Assembly (NCBI GenBank): GCA_035079385.1
Contig: JAVHKY010000025.1
Location: 12,684,501-12,748,500 of the forward strand
DNA from: Aspidiotus rigidus
Taxonomy: Eukaryota > Arthropoda > Insecta > Hemiptera > Diaspididae
Reading direction: 5' to 3'
DNA length: 64,000 nucleotides
Every line of letters starts with the position of its first letter. Positions within the stretch are counted from its first letter, which is position 1. A model generated the notes under the pieces. It was not told where the DNA came from. It did not search any database and worked only from the letters and a program-made list of their open reading frames with translations. This document shows, piece by piece, positions 55,701-64,000 of the stretch. The position numbers were made by a program, and so were the translations under genes.

Positions 55701-56950
55701 GGCAATAAGTCGACACGGGTAAAGTCGAGAATGTTTGTATGTAGTCACACAAAACTGAAGCTAATGATATACAGGCGTATCACCTAACCATTCCATACAA
55801 ACACGTGCATTTACCGAATGTTTTAAATACGAAAATTGTTTTAATTGGGTGTTTAAATGCGTCGCTGTAGATAGAAATAAGGGGAAAATGTGAGAGGTTG
55901 AACTGTTTATTAAAATTATTGTATACGCACAAATATTTATGTACAGTCAGTGTATCAAAGTTTCTTCACAAGGTGGCACTCGTGTTCGACTCTGTGTCCA
56001 TTGCGTAAGGCAAGTACTCTGACTGTCAGCACATATTTATGTAAATGAGATACCGAAGACGAGTCGACTTCTCGAAGCTTAGTGGTATAATAGATGAACC
56101 GGCCACTCGGCAGCATCTTTATAAGGTGTTGTTCTCACGTTGAGGGGTCACTTGTTAATATTAATATGTACTTTGTATTAAAAGTATATAAATAACTGCT
56201 CCTATATTGTACTCTGTGTTTGATGTGTCACGTTCTTGGTTAGCATTAGAACGTCTTCTAAATGATACAAGTATGGATCTTCTTCTCACTTTATTATTTG
56301 AATCTTGTAAAATTCATTATTTCCCACCCTTGGCGACAATTAAATGGAGTACCTTCTAGTTACTAGTTCGAGTAATTGAATAAATTTGGAAGGTATTGGG
56401 TTGAATTGGTGAGGATTAGGTTCGAAATGAAGTTCAATGATGGAAGCTTGTTGGCAGAAACTCCATCAAATTTTACTCATTCAGGTTAATATGATCCAAA
56501 TTTGAGAACTCGAACTAGATTGTATTAGGATGAGAATCCTCTGCTTTTAAATATGAGATCATTACTTAACCTTCTTTCATACTGACATATATATTTTCTT
56601 TTGAACATCATTCTCACATGGGGACCCAATAAAATCTGTGTCATTCGCTCAATTCATTTGATGGTGAAAGAATGACAAATTAGCGGCTCTTACACCTTCT
56701 GCGGTGGTAGCGAGAAACCCGAGTAGTCAATCTTTTGTCACGGAATGAAGTCTCTTTTCTTTCTATGTGTAGTTAAAATTTTTGAAAGTCCCAATTATTG
56801 TAATTTTTTTGATAACACGCTCCGATTTTTGATTGAATCCAAAAATCATCTACTGATGGCTAGATTGTACTTCCCTCGTCTTTAGGGATTGTGTGTGATG
56901 TTAGACCCTGATGGTGTCGTGCCGTCATGCTTTTAATTTTTCCAAATTCC
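52716..56950. other. Unassigned DNA
   Basis: No gene could be supported. Plus 53600-53850 gives a gene-like reading (EIEVVESKASEISLALNQVI, then VGETKDVLENTDF) broken by two stops, and minus ORFs overlap it; it may be a decayed exon. T-runs at 54391-54407. Confidence 0.3.
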
Positions 56951-59530
56951 TCCTCTATCTCCTTCTTGCAACCGAAATACATTGATGACGTCACGCACTT
57001 TTTCAACGGACATCAATCAGCCTAGCTTGAATCTAGTTTATAACGAGGAAGAGAGTTTCAACTTGAAAAGTCTTGACTCAAAATTCTCCTCTCGGCTTGG
57101 CGTTGGTTGTGACAAAAAACAGCTTACAACTCCAAAACTGTTAGTTTGGATTGAAGGTTCAGAGCTCAACTTTCCTTTGTGCCCACCTCTATCTTCAGGG
57201 CTTCGTATTGTTTCAAGGGCTCTCCCCCTCGTCTTCTACGAAGGACCGAAGCTTCGAAAATTAAATCAGGAATTTTTGATTGAGGTCAAAAAATCACCCC
57301 AAAATCAGGTTGGAAAAATATAAAATAGAGGTATTTTTAAGCAAATTAGAAGATTCTCGGTCATTCATCCCTCACCGTCTCTCTCGGGCCGTGTTTTTGT
57401 AACGTCAGATCGAACAATAGTAGGAAAGCCTTTCATACAATTCGAACCATGGAGTGTCAATGATGGCAGTTATGTTGATTCCTACTCTTTTCCAGATAGA
57501 AGTAAAACAAAAAATTGGAAGTTGGACGCGAATGCTTTTTTTAAAAGTCGAAATTTTTCCAAGTCCTCCTGGGCAAGTGTCGCCTTTGAAAACGGGGGCG
57601 TATGAGCGTGCACGCACGCCCAAAGTGGTCCCCTAAAAATCGCACCTCCGGCACCGGTATCCATCCTTTAGGGCATTGCGTCGGTAGTCCGGAGGGTTTC
57701 ATTTAAGAGTAGTCTGGCTCCATTTTCTCCTTGGATTCCGCGCCTGTCATTGAGACTGACCGAGGGAGCGCTCAGCACTCAACCTGGAATTCAGATAGTC
57801 CTGTATCAGGGAAGCACGCGTACCAACTCCTCGACCAGAGCTTTCAAGCTTGAAGTCTAAATTTTTCCAAGTCCTATAGCCTCCTCAGGTTGATGATGTC
57901 ATCAACCTCGGACGCGCTTGTGGAAATTTCCCGAAGATACCACCCCAACAAAAGGGATAATGGATTGAAAATATGTTCGGAGAGAAAGTTGAAGCGTGTC
58001 GCTATGATAGCAGTGGTTTAGCCAGGAAAATTTTGCGGGTTAGGCTTGGAAGAAAAAGCGAGAGTAAAGAGACGTTCCAGAAAATTTGTGGAAAAATTAT
58101 TTAGAATGGAGTTTGATATTTCGTTTTATCATGGGGGGCGACCTCCCTATCCTCTCCTCGCTACGCCACTGTGCGATGGGTTCATTGAAGTCCCATCACG
58201 CGTATGAGTTTTCAAACGCTCATTTTCAGATTGATGTCGTTGTAGTTCGCAATCGAAAAATTTTTCGATTCGTTCAACTCGGCCTGCATTCAGTTGTGCG
58301 GTCCTGATGATGTCATGCCCTCATGGTTGTAATTTTTGCGAGTTTCTCCTGTGTCTCCTGCTAACCACTCAAATTCATTGATGACTTCGTCCCCTCTTTC
58401 TTCAACTAACCTATGTCGTAGTGAGAAAGAGAGTTTTAACTCGATGAGCCTTGGCCTAAAATCCTTTTCAGAGCCTAGCTTATGTCAGTTGTGCCGCAAC
58501 TTTTACGTCCACAGGAGAAATTTGGCCAAAATCTCCATAGTTGCGGTCTAGTTGGGGATTTAGCACTAAACCTTTCTCTGGACCCCACTGGTTCAAATTT
58601 TTTCAAGTCTCTGCTGGATCGAGAGTTCTTAAATTAATTCAAGTCATTGATGACGTCACACTAGGCCCGCAACTAGCGATTTTTTTAGGGAGGTAAGGTA
58701 GGAGCAAGAATGAAATGAAGCGAGTGGAAGGGTTGAGTCTTCAGTAACATCAAAATTTTTAGAATCGGTGTATAGTGTTGAGAATCAAGAAATTGCTATT
58801 TTTCTGAAGGTAAGCAAAAAAAAGGTTCAGGGAGGCGTTGTCCCCCTCTCTTTGTAGTTAGGGGGCTGCATCGCTCAGTCACACAAATCATTTTTTCCAG
58901 TCCACCTTCTATCCACAATTAGGGCCTAGCTTAAAGGTTTAGAACTCAATCGTCTTTTGGGCTCGCCTCTACAGAAGGAAATTAGTTGAAGGTATCTCCT
59001 TCTAACCACTCAAGTACATTGATGAAGTCACGCCCTTCTTCAACTTGCTATTTTTTAAAATCAAGTTTGAACACAGTTTATAATGTAAAAGAAAAGCTTA
59101 ACTCCTTGCTGGACCCAAGGGGGGCAGCGGCTGTGATGCCGCCCTCCCATTTGAAAATGGAAAAGAGAAAAAGAAAAAGCGAGAAGAGAAAGAATAGGGA
59201 AAACACGTGTTGGTAAGGTAATTTACATGGTGCCCATAATGTACCACGAATTAAGAGGGCAGAAAGCAAGAAGATTCATTCCACCGGACGTAACCACCCC
59301 CTCCATTTCATTTTTCTGGATCCTGTTCTGAAGCCAGAGTCTAGCTTTTAAGCCCAAAGAGAAAATTTTGCTCAACACTTCACAGTTATAACCTAGCTTG
59401 AAAATTTAGAGCTTACCTTTCCTCTGGACCTCCAAAGGAGAAATTCAACTCAATACTTCATAGTTATAACCTAACTTAAAAATTTAGAGCTTAACTTTCC
59501 TTTGGACCTCGTTTCTAAAAAAGTTTATAG
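56950..59530. repeat. Dispersed degenerate repeat family with TGATGACGTCA core
   Basis: Related segments start near 56940, 58320, 58600 and 58970, each with (T/C)CTCCT...CATTGATGA(C/A)(G/T)TCACGCCC followed by TTCAAC and AAGTC...CTTGA blocks. The ORFs in them (e.g. 56982-57323, 58336-58551, 58986-59216) share the same translated fragments, showing repeats rather than genes. Confidence 0.55.
59370..59530. repeat. ~85-bp tandem duplication
   Basis: Two copies of ACTTCA(C/T)AGTTATAACCTA, AAAATTTAGAGCTTA and CTTTCCT(C/T)TGGACCTC lie directly in tandem. Confidence 0.75.
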
Positions 59531-59689
59531 GCCCGAATTTTTTTCAAAGTTGCCAGCCTAAAAGTCTTCTCAGAGCCTAGCTTATGTTGAGCTCAAAACT
59601 CCATCATAGCCCTGAGACTCTATACGCCCTCTTCCGTTTTCCTAATTTTGTCAAAGAGATCAGAATCTCATTCATAGTAGTAAAGTCGT

Positions 59690-60035
59690 TATTGGAGCCT
59701 ACTCTTGTGCTTCTCCTCCTTTATGGGTTGCCTAAAGTGTACAAAAAGGATACACCTCTGAGGCGTTTGTGTCTTGGTCTACGCTTACCAAATTCTTGGA
59801 CCGCTGGTTTAAATCGTGCGCTGAGTTCGACTCGCCCTACACGGTGAAGACCTTGGGCTCCCTAGCGGATGGGCTGAAGGATGTAAATTTCCTTCCGGGT
59901 TCGATTTTACGTTCCTTCGATGTCGTTCGGTTATTCCCTAACATCCCCAAAGCTGTAGCAATCCAATGTATGGGGGATTTGCTTGTTAAATCTGGTGTCC
60001 TTCGTGAGGAATATGAGGGATTTTTTATTCAGGGT
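59690..60035 (+). mobile_element. Degenerate Penelope-like element fragment
   Basis: LLYGLPKVYKKDTP (about 59720) and then, in another frame, KFLDRWFKSCAEFDSPY, SLADGLKDV and RSFDVVRLFPNIPKAV align with copy A at 44714-46308 with many substitutions. Sequence after about 60035 is unrelated. Older and more decayed than the 44.7-47.6-kb pair. Confidence 0.7.
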
Positions 60036-60290
60036 GTTTACAGGTCAAGTAAGTTACGTAAATCAAGTAAAAGTCGAGTATTTGATGAAAGGTCAAGTAA
60101 ACTAGTAAATGTCAAGTATTCTCATCAACGGTCAAGTAAAAATGATGGAAATGACAAAACATTAATGAAAAAGACAAAAAAAACATAGTATTTTTACCTA
60201 ATTTGACTTTTTTCCCCCCTTCTTTTTTGCTTGTTAACTCGCTTACTTGTAAGTCAAGCAAAAGTCAAGTATTTTCAGAATTTCTTTTCA
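60036..60290. repeat. Irregular GTCAAGTAAA repeats
   Basis: GGTCAAGTAA(A/G) and AAGTCAAGTATTTT-type words recur at least six times, partly inverted near 60250. No coding role. Confidence 0.5.
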
Positions 60291-60609
60291 ATAGACACCC
60301 TATTATTCCTCGCAATCTTTGTATCTTAGCTCTCCTTTGAGAATTCCCCCTCTTAATACTCTAGTATATAAGTTTACAGCTTGAAAGCTTTTCATCCCTT
60401 CACGAACTGGAAGCCAAAAATTCAAAATTGTCTTTCTGAGAGGTTTACAGCACGAACGTTTCTCAGTTCCTCTTTATGGAGGATAGGCTCTCGAAATTTG
60501 GTCTTCATTGACGAGGCACGAAGCTGGAGAATACCGCTCCCCCTTCCCGCTCACCTCAAAACATATGGCGGGTTTCGATTTCAAATCACGGCGCGGCGAG
60601 TAGAGCAGG

Positions 60610-60833
60610 CAGGGTGTCCACTTGTCTGGAAAATCTGGAAGTTAGGGAATTTTGAGAATTGTACCCAAAGTCAGGGACTTTTTTGAGATACGTCAAAAAA
60701 AGTTGGAGCTAAAAAGTTTTTTCTCTTTTTTTTTGCTTTTTAGTAGAGATTATGGTCTGGAAAAACCTGAAAAAGTCAGGGAAAAATCATGGAAAAGTTT
60801 GGGAATATCATTTCAGAGAAAAAGTGGACACCC
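60610..60833. mobile_element. Short MITE (224 bp) with GGGTGTCCACTT ends
   Basis: CAGGGTGTCCACTT at 60610 pairs with AAGTGGACACCC at 60822-60833. AGCAGG occurs immediately on both sides (60604-60609, 60834-60839), a possible 6-bp target duplication. The interior repeats TCAGGGA(C/A) and GGAAAA motifs. Confidence 0.6.
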
Positions 60834-60839
60834 AGCAGG

Positions 60840-63240
60840 AGTCAGGAAAAAGAACTTGAGCACTCTTGCATCCAAATATTGATCCTCCCGCACGAGCCGG
60901 GGAGTGGTACATCACGAATTCTCAGGGACCTACGTCGATCAATTCACTTACCCATACACCTCGGGCTAAAAACAACCGCTTCGTTATAAGTATCAATTTT
61001 TCTGACTCCTTTTTATTCATGCATCAAAGGTGAACATAATAATTGTACGCTAATAAGAAAACTGGGTATACATTACATATACGTACATAGGCATTTTCAA
61101 GAATGAAACCGAACCTGTTTCACTCTTCCTTTTCCCTCTTGTACGTGTATAATAATGATTCAATAAAATGACTGAATTTCGCTACTGGGTATTATGATGC
61201 AATAATTTATTATTTCATGTACAGCGTAATCGGAAAAGGAAATTGTTCTTCTTTTTTTTTTTCTTCTCCATTTCTTTACACGCTTCGATAGAACAGTAAA
61301 TACCTATACTGTATACCGTCCGACAATAATTGAAACAGGTTTTTCATCAGTGCCATACAGAGAGCATCGGATACGTACAAGAGTATCATCCGCTGATACT
61401 TGGTGAAAAACACACGTAGAATTGTTTCTATATAGTCTTTGTAGCATTTTACAACGTGTAAGAGGCGCAGCATCTTTGACAAGTTGCTGAGTCAATTCTC
61501 ATTACGACTCCGTTATTCTTCAACGAGACAAATACATGCGGTAAAATCGGTATACAACGTTGTGTCAATGATTCAAAACAATATTCACAATGGGCCTACG
61601 TAACACTTCTAATTACATTCAATTAAACCAGAGTTTTCACGTCCCATTAACCGCGATAAATGAATGACTATTTCTCCTCGGCTCCTTTTTGGTGCACGGA
61701 TCAACTTCTATTACTATAATACGCAAATGATGAACCGCTTTGCTACTGCCAATACAAATGACGTCCTCGCATACTGTTACTCAAAAGTGTTCCATCGGCA
61801 GATATTACGATCTTTAATCGATCAATCACTAACTGCCATTCACGAATAACGACCTAAACGTAGCCTTCTAGCGACGAAGTGATCAAGTTTTACGATTATA
61901 TACTAAGAGAGAGAGAAAGAAAGACTATATTTTACTTATTACTTTCTCCGTTCGAGCACCTCCAACGCCTTTTTTTCTTCTGCAATATAGGGAGTATCAG
62001 ACAGCACTCTGTCCATGAACCATCAACTATAGTAATTTTTCGCCCACTTGTCATTATCGATGAGGAGAAAATGGTGTGTACGCGAGCACTGCATCGGTCG
62101 CTTTAAGCCATCGGTCCATTACGAGAATTAACGGTAAACCAAATAAGTACACAATCATTCTACGATTTGTTAAAAAGTGTGATTCCTTAACTCGTTCGAA
62201 TGGACGCCTTGCTTCGCAGAACTAATCTACCGTTCTCATCGATTCACATCATTCTGCATAACGTCATCCTGATGGTGATCCGCGGAGTAAAGAGGCGAAA
62301 AGTAAGCCACGAATTTGAGAGAATAGCGACATCGAGTATCTGGATGATTCGAAAAATTGTGCCACGTAACAGAGATTTTTTGCACAACGGTGAGCATAAT
62401 CAACTGGGACAGAAGAAGACTGAAGAATGCGCGCAGGAGTGTATAAATTGCCCGTCCGAAAATCTGAACAGTCAACAAATGGAACGTAGTTACGCGATGA
62501 TAACAAACGTCATCAGATATTTGTGGAATGTCGCATAATGAACTTCGACGAACGAGCCTGGCCAATGAATTGCAAGTCGGGTCAACAATTCCCTTTATAA
62601 TTTGTCATTCTTATGATGTCTACCGAGGAGAAATCAGGCATCTGCGACCTGTTGGGCAGAGATTCGAATCTTTAAAATTTTTCGACACTATCAAACGAAA
62701 TAAAAAGTAGCTATTGACTGACACGAAAAATGAAAAGAGGACTTTTCTGGAAAGTACAACCCTGCTCTATAGAACAATTGACTTTTTCGGGCATTTTCTG
62801 CTAGTTTATATCGAGCCAGAATGCGGTATTATCATGGGTTATAGAAAAAGAGAAGAATGAGCGGCCATTGCACCTTCTGCAATAGCAGTGGGAAACCCAC
62901 AATCTCCGCCATTTTTCTTATTATTTTCCCTTCACGTAATTGCCTATTTATAAATCTTACTTGACGGTCTGATTTTCATGAGTGCTTCCTCCATATGGAT
63001 TCAAGTTGCAGGACCGTGTGTTCCTGTCTCGGTTCCTGTGTTCAAAAATGTTGCTCCACCGCACCAGAATGATTTCTATGGAAATGGGAGTTGTCTTGAC
63101 TAGGTAAGAAGTCTGAAGGTGCACCTTAGGCGCGCCTAGCGTGTGCTGATTGTCGTGGGTTGCAATGCTTTAGACTGGGAAAGGTTCAGTCGCGAGTCTA
63201 GTCGCGGTATTGTCGCGGGTATAGAAGCGGTCTAGTGGCG
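60840..63240. other. Unassigned DNA
   Basis: No supported gene. AG-rich run at 61905-61925. Plus ORF 62200-62538 (112 aa) and its antisense are unremarkable in composition and lack splice or promoter context. Confidence 0.35.
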
Positions 63241-64000
63241 AGTTAGGTGAGGGGGACGGGGAGGGACGGGGACGGTTTTTCAAGGGTATATTGTGTATCG
63301 AGCATGTCGGAGGGTATCCTTTGAGAGTATTAGATGTGTTGGATAGGGTGGAAGGAGGAAGAGGAGGAAGGAGTAATTATGTGAGAATATAGGATGTGTG
63401 GGATGGGGGAGGAGCCTGGAGAAACTACTGGAACGGAACTACCAATCTCGGTTAAAACCGTGTACGATCATACTCAATGCCGTTAGATGAAATGCTGTAA
63501 ACCTAGCCTCAAACAAAAGATGGCTAATCGGAATCACGTAAACTAAGCTTTGGAAGCATGAAAGAACTTGGTACGGCTCCCAAGTATAATTGCACAGAGC
63601 CTCCTGGCCTGACATGCTTCGCGTAAGGGGGATGGCTAGTAAAGCTGAGGGAGGGGGGACAGGAGGGTGTTGATTCACAGTGCGGTCTATTTGATTCAGT
63701 TGGATCTCTGAGTGGGAAGGGGGAGGAAAGAGGGAGAGTCATTCAGGAATCTCAATGTGTTGGGTGGGGGAGGAGCCTATTGTTGCAGTAGTGGTTTGGA
63801 TGGATGTCAGAGGGAAGTTTTCAGTGACGGGAAAGGAGTGGAGGAGGGGTCGTCAGGGGTGGGGTAAGTTCTTGGTGGGAGGAGGGCTGAGTAGAGAGAA
63901 TTGTCAGAAAACCAATGTGTGATATGCAAACTGTTGAACTGGGGGGGGGGGCGAGGATTGGATACACAATGAGACCTATTGGGAATGGGAGGACTTCCGA
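63240..64000. repeat. G-rich degenerate minisatellite region
   Basis: Repeated (A/G)ATGTGTTGG(G/A)TGGGGGAGGAGCCT-type segments at about 63325, 63395 and 63750 with many G-runs, interrupted by non-G-rich sequence at 63425-63600. Purine-strand bias is strong. No gene. Confidence 0.5.

Noticed and set aside
62200..62565. 112-aa plus ORF and its 109-aa antisense
   Set aside because: Mutually antisense, no codon bias or motif; chance open frames.

Overview
This is eukaryotic nuclear DNA, most likely from an insect. The evidence is genes split by GT-AG introns, a PGM2-type phosphoglucomutase in ten small exons, Penelope, RTE-like and R1-like retroelements, hAT and TA-target MITEs, a type-B DNA polymerase virus-like element, and a nuclear copy of very AT-rich mitochondrial DNA in which TGA must be read as Trp. 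A hemipteran is possible, but the sequence alone does not settle the order. Most of the window is repeats and intergenic DNA; about six host gene models stand out.

Layout. 1-5290: right-hand part of an AT-rich Polinton/adintovirus-like element (partial type-B DNA polymerase, a zinc-ribbon protein and a coiled-coil protein on minus; a helix-turn-helix protein on plus, diverging from a GGTAA-rich spacer). 5330-8775: a multi-exon plus-strand gene, all mapped introns in phase 0, with one exon clearly resembling Hsp60 chaperonin. 9098-9751: an intronless gene behind a heat-shock element and TATA box; its 3' end is interrupted by a 1,029-bp TA-target MITE (9702-10730). 10.8-18.3 kb: repeats (minisatellite, RTE fragments, several fold-back elements) around a two-exon gene for a small secreted Cys-rich protein (15003-15588). 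18556-21241: F-box/leucine-rich-repeat gene, six exons, first exon not found. 22299-27281 (minus): PGM2-like gene, complete except for one extra base in exon 2. 27.3-28.1 kb: probable divergent promoter region.

28.1-44.3 kb has no confident host gene. It holds an 800-bp inverted-repeat element, a hAT MITE with a perfect 8-bp target duplication, an R1-like fragment, a ~228-bp tandem repeat that seems to come from a tRNA-derived SINE, and a COX1/COX2 nuclear mitochondrial fragment. 44.4-47.6 kb is a Penelope cluster: two copies of one family head to head, next to a piece of another family. 47.6-64 kb is mostly unassigned and includes one candidate exon (49680), an AT-rich block, MITEs, a degenerate Penelope fragment, a dispersed family carrying TGACGTCA palindromes and a G-rich right end.

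The most unusual stretch is 5.3-10.7 kb: a chaperonin-derived gene with novel downstream exons, directly followed by an apparently heat-shock-controlled intronless gene of unknown family whose C-terminus has been replaced by transposon sequence.
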